Assembly: GCF_011057975.1 (NCBI RefSeq)
Contig: NZ_CP049109.1
Span: 3,193,001 to 3,257,000, forward strand
DNA length: 64,000 nt
Direction: 5' to 3'
DNA from: Sphingosinithalassobacter tenebrarum
Lineage (GTDB): Bacteria > Pseudomonadota > Alphaproteobacteria > Sphingomonadales > Sphingomonadaceae
Program-made: the position numbers and the translations under genes
The notes under the pieces: generated by a model
What the model was told of the DNA's origin: nothing
Databases searched by the model: none
The model's input: only the letters and a program-made list of their open reading frames with translations
Shown: positions 8,715 to 18,001 of the stretch, piece after piece
Numbering within the stretch: position 1 is the stretch's first letter
Layout: every line of letters begins with the position of its first letter

Positions 8715-11326
8715 CATTGACTCTGCTGCTCGGCGGGATCGTCTGGTTCGCGATTGCATGCACGCTCGTCTGGTTCGGCAGTGCCGGTTCTGGCCTGCGC
8801 CGCGTCATCGGGATAGTGCTTGCTCTGCTCGGGCCCGTCATGGGCATCGCAATGTTTTATTTCGCGCTGGCCGAGGGTGCGGCGAGCGCTGGCGCGCCAG
8901 ACGCCTCCGGCCGTCGCGCCGGTCAGACCCGGATCGTGCTGCTGGAAGCCGATATTCAGCGGAGCGAAGGTTCGCAAACGCTGAGCATGGGCGGTGATCC
9001 TGCAACCGACGATATCGTGCTCGACGGGTTTCCGCCCGCGGTTGCGATTGTAAAGGAGGTCGATGGCACGACGCGCGTGAGCGTTAAAGAGCGCGCTGCC
9101 GAAGAACCCGCCGTTGCGCTTTTTGCGGGGAACAACCGTATCCTTCCGGGCAATTCGCTTGCCGTGCCGAAGACAGTGACGCTGAGGTTCGCCACGGTCG
9201 AGGACGGAAACGACATCCCCGCCGAAATCGACGATCTGCCCACCACGCACCTGAGCCTGTCGGTATCGCGGACCGAAAAGCGCTGGAACATCGCCTTTCT
9301 GGATCCCGAAGCCGAATACACATCGGGCGGAAACGTCCAGCCCGCCAGCGCGGATCTCGAACATCAGCCGCGAGAGGGCGACAATGTCGTTGCGTTCGGC
9401 ATGCTCGGCGGGACGTTTGCGCCACTGCTCGAACATGTCGAGCTCGTCCTGCCCCAAGAAGCCGGACTGCACACCTATGTCAGCGGCAACAGCCCGGGAT
9501 ACAAGGACAATCAGCGGATCGAGGTCAGGGAAGGCGGCCTCGGCATCGTTCTTCGTGTCGACCCGTTAAATTTGACCTCCGGCTTGCGCGGCTATGCGGG
9601 GCAAGTCGCCAGCCTGATCTTGGTTGCTTCGATGATCGTGACCTGGCGAGTCCGGCGCGATGTACCGCTAGCCGCAATGTTGCTGGCAACGGCCGAAGTG
9701 CTTCTCTCGCTCCGCATAATCGTCGCGATGGAGGGCGGACTGGTCGATGAAACGGTGCGTTCGCGAGCCGCCCTGGGAGATGCACTGGTGGCACTGCCCC
9801 TTGGCCTGCTGGCGCTGAGCGCCGCCATCGGATCGATCAAACGTCTGCCGATTCAGGGCGTGGTGTTCGGCGGGTCCGCGATCTGCGTGATGCTGCTGAT
9901 CAAGGCGGTGCATCATGATATCCCGGAGACGAGCTGGCAGGTCGTCAAGTTGCTGATGGCGCTGACGCTACTGGCAATCACCATACGGTATTCGCTCATT
10001 CCTAGGGGATATCGCCTTGCGCGCAGGCTGCTCGAACAGGCCAAAAAGCGCGCTCCGGCTGCGTGGAGGGCGCGGCTCGCTTCGCTTCGAAACGGCAGAG
10101 TGTCGCTGATTATCAGAGATTGGGTCGCGCGCACCCGAGCGCTGCCGCTGTTGCATTGGTTACGGCGGCAATGGTGGCTGCCGATTCTGGTGGCATATGC
10201 GTTCGGTGTGGCGCTGGTCTCGTTACGCATCATCCTCGCAGAGCTGGGAATGCAGGAACGCATCAGCGCAGGCCAGAGCAGCAGCGGCGCGCTGAGCATC
10301 GGCTTCGTACCGCTGACATTACTTGCCGCAACCCCGCTTTTACTGTTGCTTTCGCGCGTCAAGGAGCGCCGCCATATCTTCTTTTGCGGGATCGCCTTCC
10401 TGGTATTTCTGGCCCTGTTCGTGCTCCTCCTTAATTATCGGGTCGGCGATAGCGGCCTGGGCATTGTCCTGATGGTGAGCCTGGCCTTGGCCGGCGCTGG
10501 AGGCCGGCTGGAACGCACGCCTGCGGTAGGTCGCAATGCGTGGCTGACGATCACGCTCACGGCGTTCGCACTGGCATATGGCATGTCCGGTTATCTGGCG
10601 GGCAACAGCGGCTGGTGGATCATACCGCTGCTGCTGCTTCTAGGCGCGGTCGGATTGCAGCTATGGGTGCGTTCATGGGACAGCGCCTGTTCCATCCCCT
10701 GGCTGCTTCCGGCGGCGACGTTGAGCGCAATCATCCTGTTGACCTCCTTCCCGCAATTGCGGCCGGAAATGTCCTCCCCGCCAGGCAATGTGGAAGCGAT
10801 GTCGGGCAGCTCGGTTCCCGAACTGCGTCTGATGGCAGCGCTGGCCCCGGAACGCCTGGCGTTTCAGGCGGGCCAGTCAGCGGACGACATCCGGGAGACC
10901 TTCGGGCATCTTTCCTACTATATCGATGACTGGGATGGGCACGGGATGCTGAACTTTCCGCAGCCGCCGCCGGGTCTGAAGAAGCAGCAATTCAGCGACT
11001 ATGCGCTGGCCTTGCACGTCGTTTCCCCGTTCGGCAGGTTTGCCGCCATTGGTCTTTTACTGATGCTTGCGGGTCTGGCTGCGCTGGCCTTTTCCCGGGT
11101 CCAAGAGAATCGCGGCGAAATTTGGTTCGGCGCACTGGCGATCACTGCCTTCGCGGGCACATCTGCCTATATCGCGCTCGCAAACCTGCTGCAGGCTCCC
11201 TTTACCGGCCGCAATTTTTACCTTTTGGCCGTGCAATCCTCCAGCGACCTGGCGGAAGGACTGCTGTTGCTGATTCTTGGCGCGGTAACGCTGGCGGCCG
11301 TCGACACCGAGGTGCGCGATGAATAA
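8711..11326 (+). CDS. Polytopic membrane protein, divergent SEDS (RodA/FtsW)-like
   Basis: This 871-residue protein has two N-terminal helices (about 3-22 and 32-53), a beta-rich soluble region (about 74-300) and then a dozen or so membrane helices. The soluble part has an FHA-like pattern (a GGDPATDDIVLDG segment near residue 94) but lacks the Ser-Arg-x-His core, and charge bias suggests it is periplasmic. The membrane part resembles SEDS peptidoglycan polymerases: a GLGIVL segment like the RodA/FtsW DLGTAL motif, an extracytoplasmic loop ending in FSDYALALHV like the SEDS TDFIFAV motif, and PFTG at 830-833 followed by SSS at 843-845, like the SEDS PxTG...SYGGSS signature. The transpeptidase gene directly follows, as in rodA-pbpA pairs. 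SEDS assignment is an inference from motif order. Confidence 0.6.
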   Translation: MTLTLLLGGIVWFAIACTLVWFGSAGSGLRRVIGIVLALLGPVMGIAMFYFALAEGAASAGAPDASGRRAGQTRIVLLEADIQRSEGSQTLSMGGDPATDDIVLDGFPPAVAIVKEVDGTTRVSVKERAAEEPAVALFAGNNRILPGNSLAVPKTVTLRFATVEDGNDIPAEIDDLPTTHLSLSVSRTEKRWNIAFLDPEAEYTSGGNVQPASADLEHQPREGDNVVAFGMLGGTFAPLLEHVELVLPQEAGLHTYVSGNSPGYKDNQRIEVREGGLGIVLRVDPLNLTSGLRGYAGQVASLILVASMIVTWRVRRDVPLAAMLLATAEVLLSLRIIVAMEGGLVDETVRSRAALGDALVALPLGLLALSAAIGSIKRLPIQGVVFGGSAICVMLLIKAVHHDIPETSWQVVKLLMALTLLAITIRYSLIPRGYRLARRLLEQAKKRAPAAWRARLASLRNGRVSLIIRDWVARTRALPLLHWLRRQWWLPILVAYAFGVALVSLRIILAELGMQERISAGQSSSGALSIGFVPLTLLAATPLLLLLSRVKERRHIFFCGIAFLVFLALFVLLLNYRVGDSGLGIVLMVSLALAGAGGRLERTPAVGRNAWLTITLTAFALAYGMSGYLAGNSGWWIIPLLLLLGAVGLQLWVRSWDSACSIPWLLPAATLSAIILLTSFPQLRPEMSSPPGNVEAMSGSSVPELRLMAALAPERLAFQAGQSADDIRETFGHLSYYIDDWDGHGMLNFPQPPPGLKKQQFSDYALALHVVSPFGRFAAIGLLLMLAGLAALAFSRVQENRGEIWFGALAITAFAGTSAYIALANLLQAPFTGRNFYLLAVQSSSDLAEGLLLLILGAVTLAAVDTEVRDE

Positions 11327-13751
11327 TCAGCAGCTGGCACTTGCATCCCGCCGTTCGCCGCTGCTGGCATGTATACTGGCAGGAGCGGCGTTGCTGGTTG
11401 CCCTCGGCCCGACCGGTACGCAATGGCGACAGAGCCATCTCAGTATCGTCGCGCAACGTCTTGTCGAGGCCGGCTGGTTCAAGGTGTCGGATACCGACAC
11501 GCGACGCGAGATCGTTCTGGCCGACACCGAAGGTAATACGGATACTCTCGCGAACCGCGCAAGCGTGGTCGAAGCAGTGCCCGGACTGACGCGACATATG
11601 CGCCGGCTCGATTTTTGGCTGACGGGAAGCGAAGACAGGGTCCTGGGTTTCGAGGCAAATGACAATATCCGAAGCCCTTTCGAAAACGGTGACACCTGGT
11701 CGGGTGAAATGCACTATGGCCGGCGCCCGGACATTGATGTGATCCCCCTTGTCCGCAGCGGCGAGACTGGCGGACAGATCCTGCTTTCAGCCGACCCCGC
11801 TCTGGATCTTCGCATCAGGAGACGCTGGTCACGAATCGACATAAGGCACCCGGAAGCTGGGCCCCGCTCGGGCAATGTCTTCGAGTTGATGTGCGGCAAT
11901 GAGCCCGGCGCGCTGGTCTATCGAATAGCGGACGCAGTGATCGTCAATACGGACGCCCGCGGTAAATGCGAGGTCAAACTGCGAGGCCAGCGTCTGGGAG
12001 ACAGCGACTATTGCCAAAGCCACGACATCCCGATGGCGCGCTGCGGCTTCGGCGTCTTGCGGCCCGGCGACCTGCTGACATTTTCGATGCCGGAGGGCGG
12101 GGAGAACAGCTTTGTTGCTCGCTATCAGCGCCGCGCGCTGCCCAGCTCCGCAATGGTGATGCGCCGGAACGCCAACATGGACAAGATACCCGCCCCGGGC
12201 CTTGGCGATTTCGTCAGGGCGACTGCGCTCGATCTGGGCGGGGCGTTGATCGGGTGCGAGAATGGCGCGGCGAACCTGACGATCGGCTGTAGGCAGGATC
12301 TGAAACTGTCACTGGACTATCAGGTCCAGCAGCAGGTCCAGTCGATCTTGACCGCAGATCGTGCAAGCCGACAGGAACAGGGGCTCCGCGGCGTCGCTGC
12401 CATTGTGGTAATGAACTCGCGCTCCGGCGAAGTGCTGGCAATGGGCGGCTACAGCATGCCGGACAACCGCTATTGCCCGATGGCGGCACTATGCCTTCTT
12501 CCTGTCGGGTCGGCTGCAAAACCGGTCTTCGCGACAGCAATGATCGGCGGCGTCACCGACAATGACCTGTCTACGCTGAAAATTCCCCATCGCGGCGCCG
12601 AACTGAGTGACATTCTCGGGCTTCAATTCAACGGAACCGTTCAGAATACCAATCGCAACACTCCGATCAACGATCCCGTGAGTTTGTCGACGTTCCTGCG
12701 ATACAGCGACAACCACTATATCGAATCAATGCTGATCCTGGCTTCCGGGACAGGAAACGAGTCCACGTGCCCCATGACGGCAGAAGACTGGTACGAACTC
12801 GACGGGAAGCGAGTGACCGGTGAACGGCCTCGTTCAAGCTTTGAGGATGAAAACTGCGCGCCGCTACGCCGTGGTTTCCAGGCAAGGTTCCGGCCCGGCT
12901 GGGCGGACAAGCTGGACGAATATTTCGGGCTTACCCCGTACGGACGGGACACGATGGATCCTGAAACATTGTGCAAAAATTCCCGGATGGCCGGTAATAT
13001 GAGCTATGATGCCATGCCTTGGCACGCCTTGTTTCAGCCCGAGGCCGATCGGTGCCTGATGGCGAATTCTGGACTGCAGCGCAATTGGATGCAGATCGAT
13101 CGCATGCGGGACTTTCGCACGGAAGCCGTGCCGTTCCTTCTGGGTAACAACGGGGGACATTGGAGCGCCGTCAAGCTGGCTGAAGCGCACGCTCGTATCG
13201 TCACCGGTCGCGCTGTCTGGGCCAGCTTTGTATACTTAGGGGGCGAACCAGCTTCGCAAGCCATCGACTTCAGCAACGGAAGGACCGATGCCCGGGTGGC
13301 CGTAAGCGCCGGCATGGCCAAGGTGATCGTGGGCACTGCCGCCCACTCGGAAGTCCCGGCGGCGGTACGCAGGCTACGCGACAGATTGCCCAGAGGCTAT
13401 GCGCTCGGCGTCTTCGCCAAGACGGGCACGATGCAATTGCCAAGCGAGAGCGCTATCGCGCAGGACTGCATCGGAGAAGTTCCTATGCGCGAATGCGTCG
13501 GCAAGGCATTTGTCATCACACTCGCCGTCTATAACGACACCGGCTCGCTTTCGCGCGACCCCGAGACAGGGCTGGTAACGGACGCTGCCCTTCGGCCGCG
13601 CTGCGCGATTACCACCGTAGTCAACTTTCCGCGCTGGAACGGACACGGTGGCGCCTTCGCTGCCGTCAATACTGCCGCTACGTTGATCGACGGCAAGATC
13701 GGTGAGCGTTTGCTCGAAACGGAAGGGATCTTTTGTGGGCCACGCGATTAG
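11319..13751 (+). CDS. Penicillin-binding-protein-like transpeptidase
   Basis: This 810-residue protein has one N-terminal membrane anchor (about residues 13-31), an unrecognised periplasmic region (about 40-320) and a C-terminal penicillin-binding transpeptidase domain. All three active-site motifs are present: SxxK (S398-A-A-K401, within VGSAAKP), SxN (S463-D-N465) and KTGT (K701-T704). It should therefore cross-link peptidoglycan or act on a related substrate and bind beta-lactams. The N-terminal half is unlike the standard class B pedestal. The gene overlaps the SEDS-like gene by 8 bp, supporting a polymerase-transpeptidase pair. Many cysteines are present for a periplasmic enzyme, suggesting disulfides. 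Confidence 0.82.
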   Translation: MNNQQLALASRRSPLLACILAGAALLVALGPTGTQWRQSHLSIVAQRLVEAGWFKVSDTDTRREIVLADTEGNTDTLANRASVVEAVPGLTRHMRRLDFWLTGSEDRVLGFEANDNIRSPFENGDTWSGEMHYGRRPDIDVIPLVRSGETGGQILLSADPALDLRIRRRWSRIDIRHPEAGPRSGNVFELMCGNEPGALVYRIADAVIVNTDARGKCEVKLRGQRLGDSDYCQSHDIPMARCGFGVLRPGDLLTFSMPEGGENSFVARYQRRALPSSAMVMRRNANMDKIPAPGLGDFVRATALDLGGALIGCENGAANLTIGCRQDLKLSLDYQVQQQVQSILTADRASRQEQGLRGVAAIVVMNSRSGEVLAMGGYSMPDNRYCPMAALCLLPVGSAAKPVFATAMIGGVTDNDLSTLKIPHRGAELSDILGLQFNGTVQNTNRNTPINDPVSLSTFLRYSDNHYIESMLILASGTGNESTCPMTAEDWYELDGKRVTGERPRSSFEDENCAPLRRGFQARFRPGWADKLDEYFGLTPYGRDTMDPETLCKNSRMAGNMSYDAMPWHALFQPEADRCLMANSGLQRNWMQIDRMRDFRTEAVPFLLGNNGGHWSAVKLAEAHARIVTGRAVWASFVYLGGEPASQAIDFSNGRTDARVAVSAGMAKVIVGTAAHSEVPAAVRRLRDRLPRGYALGVFAKTGTMQLPSESAIAQDCIGEVPMRECVGKAFVITLAVYNDTGSLSRDPETGLVTDAALRPRCAITTVVNFPRWNGHGGAFAAVNTAATLIDGKIGERLLETEGIFCGPRD

Positions 13752-14046
13752 GCCACTTCGCCATCTACGAGCCTATGTAACGCTCCGCGATGCCATTCCG
13801 CTCGGCATCTTGATCCTTCTCGCGATCACGAGCTACCAGGCGTTTGAAGTTCCGAAATCGGAGCGCGTAAGCCAACCGGTGCGCGTGACGGTCGCGCGTC
13901 GGGACGGGGAAACCGCCACGCAGATCTGCCATCGTTACGGGATCCCGGTAGACAGCTACTGCCAAAGCATGGAGGTCGAGGCCGATCGCGCGACGCTGAC
14001 GCTTGATCCAGACCCGCTTTCAACCGATGCCGGTTCGTCGCGCTGA
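13735..14046 (+). CDS. Small membrane-anchored LysM-like protein
   Basis: This 103-residue protein has a basic N-terminus, one membrane helix (about residues 20-35) and a short periplasmic domain. Residues 51-90 follow the LysM pattern: a strand, then RDGET (like GDT), ICHRYGI (like IAxRYGV) and a hydrophobic end. C65 and C76 could form a disulfide. LysM domains bind N-acetylglucosamine polymers, which fits the cell-wall character of the operon. I chose the GTG at 13735, preceded by AAGGG at 13723-13727; the frame also opens at GTG 13702. It overlaps the end of the PBP-like gene by 17 bp. The LysM reading is tentative because the domain is short and divergent. Confidence 0.6.
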   Translation: MGHAIRPLRHLRAYVTLRDAIPLGILILLAITSYQAFEVPKSERVSQPVRVTVARRDGETATQICHRYGIPVDSYCQSMEVEADRATLTLDPDPLSTDAGSSR

Positions 14047-14051
14047 TCGCG

Positions 14052-14423
14052 TCAGTGCGGCTGCCCTTGTGCCTGCTCCAGATTGGTAAATGATGTGTGA
14101 AATCCGGCCCAAGAGCGGCGGACCGGGATTCTCCGATCCGTATATTTCGCCACTTCAAGCACTTCCGACATGGTTCGTCCTTCGCCGTTGATCCACACGA
14201 CCAACGGCGCCGTGGCGGCGCTCGAACCGCATTTCGCCACGCGAAATTTCACGCCGACCCGACCGCCGCGAACGATGGTGCATTCAGGTTCGGCGGAAAG
14301 CATGAAGGTCTGATGCGCCGCCTGTTCGAGAGCAGACTGCAGATCGGCAATGGCAGTGTCCGCTGCAGGTCCGTCGCCCACTGTTTCAGCGTGCTGGCCA
14401 AGAAAATTTGCATGAATGTTCAT
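14052..14423 (-). CDS. Hypothetical protein
   Basis: This 123-residue soluble protein has no recognised domain. It is convergent with the preceding operon, with only 5 bp between the stop codons. The start at 14423 (MNIHANFLG) is preceded by a G-rich ribosome-binding site, which the longer TTG-started frame lacks. The N-terminal half is helical and the middle contains a TIVRGGRVGVKF strand pair. There is no signal peptide. Function unknown; it is oriented against the operon and is probably unrelated to it. Confidence 0.6.
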   Translation of the reverse strand: MNIHANFLGQHAETVGDGPAADTAIADLQSALEQAAHQTFMLSAEPECTIVRGGRVGVKFRVAKCGSSAATAPLVVWINGEGRTMSEVLEVAKYTDRRIPVRRSWAGFHTSFTNLEQAQGQPH

Positions 14424-14738
14424 GATCGCCGTCCCCCATTGGGCTTTGGCAAGCAATGAAGGAAATAGGCTAAAGAGAGGTTAAACAGGGCTCCGTAGCC
14501 TACCGGTACGGTTCCTTACTGATCTGGAGTCGCAGCCATTGAGCGCCGGCTTCGAGCCTCCCGCCACGGATGACGGGATCTTTGAATGTCCGCTTTTGGG
14601 GGCACCGGCGGGTTGGCCAACTGCAAGTGGAAAGGCGTTGACGGCACTCTCGCCAGGTGCCATCGGCGGACGGATCGAGTGCATAGCTGTGAGACGCTCT
14701 CTCAACTGAGCTTCAAGATCCGGCCAGGCCCTTGAAAT
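14424..14738. other. Intergenic region, no feature recognised
   Basis: About 315 bp between a minus-strand hypothetical gene and tRNA-Gly. It should contain the promoters of both. I see no coding pattern, strong hairpin or repeat in it. Confidence 0.4.
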
Positions 14739-14812
14739 GCGGGTGTAGCTCAATGGTAGAGCAGAAGCTTCCCAAGCTTACGACGAGGGTTCGATTCCCT
14801 TCACCCGCTCCA
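14739..14812 (+). tRNA. tRNA-Gly (anticodon CCC)
   Basis: A 74-nt cloverleaf with acceptor arms GCGGGTG (14739-14745) and CACCCGC (14802-14808), an encoded CCA end, a T arm containing GGTTCGATTCC, and an anticodon loop TTCCCAA giving anticodon CCC. It reads glycine GGG codons. Confidence 0.96.
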
Positions 14813-14844
14813 GCCTTTCACCACCCCGGCGCTGCGCCTCCTTC

Positions 14845-17043
14845 TCAACCGTCGACCGCGGGAAGCTGATCGAGATATTTGTCGAGCGTGAGCGGATAGG
14901 CGCGCGTGCGTACGCCGGTGGCGTTGTAGACTGCGTTGGCGACCGCCGCCCCCGGGCCGCAAATGCCCAGTTCGCCGACACCCTTTGCCTTCATCGGCGA
15001 GATGATCGGATCGAGCGTGTCGAGGAACACCACCTCCTGATGCGGGATATCGGCATGCACCGGCACTTCGTACCCGGCCAGATCGTGATTGACGAAGAAG
15101 CCGAAGCGCTTGTCGACCGCCAGTTCCTCGGTCAGCGCGGCGCCGACCGACATCACCATCGCCCCGATCACCTGGCTGCGCGCCGACAGCGGGTTGAGGA
15201 TGCGCCCCGCATCGCACACCGAGAGCATCCGGCGGACATGCGTTTCGCCGGTATAGGCATCGACCGCGACTTCGCAGAAATGCGCGGCATAGGTGCCGAC
15301 GTCATAATCCTGTTTGAAATCGCCATAGGTCATTGAATCCTCGGCGGAGATCGGCCCGGCATCGGCCAGCGCGATGCTGCGGTTGCCCAGGCCGATGCGG
15401 CCATTTTCGAACGTCGCGGCGTCGCCATCGAAGCCCAGCTTCTCGCCGATCGCGCGACGCAGATTGACGCAGGCGGCATAAACGCCCGCCGTGGAGCTGG
15501 CCGCCCCCCACTGCCCGCCCGACCCGGCCGAGACCGGATAGCGGGAATCGCCCAGCTCGACCTGCACATGGCTGAGCGGCACGCCCATCACTTCGGCCGC
15601 GGTCTGCGCGATGATGGTGTAGCTGCCGGTGCCGATATCGGTCATGTCGGTTTCGACGGTGATGCGCCCATCGGCGCCCAGCCGGATGCGCGCTGCCGAT
15701 TGCAGCGCAGGGCCGCTGCGATAGCCGGCGGACATACCCATCCCCATCAGCCAGCGCCCCTCGCGGCGGCTGGCGGGCCTGGGGAACTTCCCCCCATGCG
15801 CCCAGCCGAATTTCTGCGCGCCTTCGCGCAGGCAGCGATCGAGATGCCGGTCCGAAATCCGGGTTTCGGGATCGCCGGGAACGACGTCCTTGGAATCGTT
15901 GAGCAGGCGCAGGCGAACCGGACACATGTCCAGCTTTTCGGCCAGTTCGTCCATCGCCACTTCGAGCGCGAGATGCCCCGCCGCCTCGCCCGGCGCGCGC
16001 ATCGCATTGCCTTCGGGCAAGTCGAGCCGCGCCAGATAATTGGCATTGAGGCGATTGGCGCCGGCATAAAGTTTGGGCGTCTGGAGCGTCCCGTCCTCAC
16101 CCCCGCCGCCGGGCAGGTTGCCTGACCAGTTTTCATGCGCGATCGCAGTGATCCGGCCATCCTGTCCGGCACCCAGCCGGACGCGCTGGATCGTCGCATG
16201 GCGATGCGTGGTGTTGTTGAACACCAGCGGACGCTGCATCGCGATCTTCACCGGCCGCCCGGACGCCTTCGCCGCAAGCGCCGCCAGCACCGCATCGGCG
16301 CGCACGAACAGCTTGCCGCCGAAGCCGCCGCCCAGAAACGGCGAATCGACGCGAATCTTGTCGGGCGAAATGCCAAGGATCTTCCCCAGGCTCTGCTTGC
16401 CCCACTGGATCATCTGGTTCGACGTCCACAGCGTCAGCCGATCGCCGTCCCACGCCGCGATGGTGGCGAAAGGCTCCATCATCGCATGACTTTCGTCGGG
16501 CGTATGATAGGTCGCGTCGACGGTCACCGGCGCGGCGGCGAAGGCCGATTCGAAATCGCCGAGCGTCTGAGGGCCTGAATCGCTCGCAAGCGGCGCATCT
16601 GCCTTGGCCGCGGCAAGATCATATTGTCCTTCGGCGCGCTCATAGCGCGTCTGGATCAGATTCGCCGCGGCACGCGCCTGTTCAAAGGTTTCCGCGACGA
16701 CACAGGCAATCGCCTGATGATAATGCGCGATTTCGCTGCCGCCGAACAGCGGCGCATAATTCGCCATCCCCTTGCCGACCGGATCGGTTTCGGGCGCAGC
16801 GACGACGGCGATCACCCCCGGCGCATTGCGCGCGGCCGTGACATCCATCGAAGCGATCCGGCCCTTGGCGATCGCCGATCCGACGATCCAGCCATAGGCC
16901 TGATTGGGCGCGACATCGTGCCGTTCATAGGCGTAGGGCGCCGTGCCCGTCGTCTTGAGCGGGCCATCGATGCGCGGCGTCGATTTGCCGACCACCTTGG
17001 CATTGTCGAACAGATTGTTTCCGGCGGGAGCATTAAATTCCAT
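14845..17043 (-). CDS. paoC: Aldehyde oxidoreductase, molybdenum-binding subunit
   Basis: This is the large subunit of a xanthine-oxidase-family enzyme that oxidises aldehydes to acids, 732 residues, matching E. coli PaoC (YagR). The N-terminal aldehyde oxidase domain starts near residue 20. The molybdopterin-binding domain includes the Gly-rich FLGGGFGGK segment (about residue 240) and the catalytic Glu in GVGELG near the C-terminus. It is the last gene of a minus-strand three-gene operon, 4 bp after the FAD subunit. No signal peptide is present, so export would be by hitch-hiking with the Tat-targeted small subunit. No paoD/xdhC-like maturation gene is adjacent. Confidence 0.93.
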   Translation of the reverse strand: MEFNAPAGNNLFDNAKVVGKSTPRIDGPLKTTGTAPYAYERHDVAPNQAYGWIVGSAIAKGRIASMDVTAARNAPGVIAVVAAPETDPVGKGMANYAPLFGGSEIAHYHQAIACVVAETFEQARAAANLIQTRYERAEGQYDLAAAKADAPLASDSGPQTLGDFESAFAAAPVTVDATYHTPDESHAMMEPFATIAAWDGDRLTLWTSNQMIQWGKQSLGKILGISPDKIRVDSPFLGGGFGGKLFVRADAVLAALAAKASGRPVKIAMQRPLVFNNTTHRHATIQRVRLGAGQDGRITAIAHENWSGNLPGGGGEDGTLQTPKLYAGANRLNANYLARLDLPEGNAMRAPGEAAGHLALEVAMDELAEKLDMCPVRLRLLNDSKDVVPGDPETRISDRHLDRCLREGAQKFGWAHGGKFPRPASRREGRWLMGMGMSAGYRSGPALQSAARIRLGADGRITVETDMTDIGTGSYTIIAQTAAEVMGVPLSHVQVELGDSRYPVSAGSGGQWGAASSTAGVYAACVNLRRAIGEKLGFDGDAATFENGRIGLGNRSIALADAGPISAEDSMTYGDFKQDYDVGTYAAHFCEVAVDAYTGETHVRRMLSVCDAGRILNPLSARSQVIGAMVMSVGAALTEELAVDKRFGFFVNHDLAGYEVPVHADIPHQEVVFLDTLDPIISPMKAKGVGELGICGPGAAVANAVYNATGVRTRAYPLTLDKYLDQLPAVDG

Positions 17044-17047
17044 CGGT

Positions 17048-17998
17048 TCAGCTCCTTGCTTCGGCGATCACTCCGGCCAGCGTGCGTTCCGCCAGCGGGA
17101 TCTTGAATGCGTTGTCTTCAGTCGGGCGGGCGTCGGCAAAGGCGCGGTCGACCACCGCCTTCGCCCCCTGCGGCAGCAGCGCATCGGCGGCCTCGACACG
17201 CCAGGGCCTGGGCGCGACGCCGCCGAATGCGACGCGGCCCGTGCCGTCGGGCTGGATCACCGCCGCGACCGAAACCAGCGCAAAGGCATAGGAGCGCCGG
17301 TCGCGTACCTTGTGATAGAGATGGGTACCGCCCAGCGGACGCGGCAGCGTGACCGCAGTGATCAGCTCGTCAGGCTCGAGCACCGTTTCGATATGCGGCG
17401 TATCGCCCCACAGGCGATGAAAGTCCGCGATCGGAATCGCGCGGGTTTCGCCGTTCGATTTCACCGTTTCGACCACTGCGTCGAGCAGCCGCATCGCGAC
17501 CGCCATGTCGCCGGGATAGGTGGCGATGCACTTGTCCGACGTGCCGATCACGCCAAGCTGCCGCGAAGCGCCCGCGATCGCCGCGCAGCCGCTGCCGGGC
17601 TTGCGCTTGTTGCACGGCATGTTGGGGTCATAGAAATAGGGGCAGCGCGTGCGCTGGAGCAGATTGCCGCCGGTGGTCGCCTTGTTGCGCAACTGGCCGG
17701 AGGCACCGGCGACGATCGCGCGGGTCAGCACGCCGTAATCGCGGCGCACGCGCGGGTGCGCGGCAAGCGCGGTGTTGGTCACCAGCGTGCCGATACGCAA
17801 GCCGCCATCTTCGGTTTCCTCGATGTCGTCGAGCCCGAGATCCTGCACATCGACCAGGTGAGTCGGCGTTTCGATCTCCAGCTTCATCAGATCGAGCAGA
17901 TTGGTGCCGCCGGCGATGAACTTGGCGCCCTGCCGCGTGGCGATCGCCCCGGCCGCATCGGCGGGCGAAGCGGCGCGTTCATAAGTGAATGCTCGCAT
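17048..17998 (-). CDS. paoB: Aldehyde oxidoreductase, FAD-binding subunit
   Basis: This 316-residue FAD subunit of the xanthine-dehydrogenase family transfers electrons from the FeS clusters to the acceptor. The N-terminal FAD domain holds the [12 protein letters not shown] motif (about residues 30-40) and a C-terminal CO-dehydrogenase-flavoprotein domain follows. An insertion with several cysteines (CPYFYD...CNKRK...GC, about residues 122-140) matches the extra [4Fe-4S] cluster region typical of PaoB-type subunits, separating it from ordinary XdhA/CoxM proteins. It lies between paoA and paoC with gaps of 3-4 bp, so it is clearly one operon. Confidence 0.92.
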   Translation of the reverse strand: MRAFTYERAASPADAAGAIATRQGAKFIAGGTNLLDLMKLEIETPTHLVDVQDLGLDDIEETEDGGLRIGTLVTNTALAAHPRVRRDYGVLTRAIVAGASGQLRNKATTGGNLLQRTRCPYFYDPNMPCNKRKPGSGCAAIAGASRQLGVIGTSDKCIATYPGDMAVAMRLLDAVVETVKSNGETRAIPIADFHRLWGDTPHIETVLEPDELITAVTLPRPLGGTHLYHKVRDRRSYAFALVSVAAVIQPDGTGRVAFGGVAPRPWRVEAADALLPQGAKAVVDRAFADARPTEDNAFKIPLAERTLAGVIAEARS

Positions 17999-18001
17999 CG
18001 A

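Noticed and set aside
8930..9270. Canonical FHA phosphothreonine-binding domain in the SEDS-like protein
   Set aside because: The pattern is FHA-like but the Ser-Arg-x-His core is missing, and the region is probably periplasmic.
14739..14812. tRNA-Gly as attachment site for an island carrying the GTPase/SEDS/PBP operon
   Set aside because: The operon lies at the 5' side of the tRNA, no integrase is present, and no repeat of the tRNA 3' end is seen.
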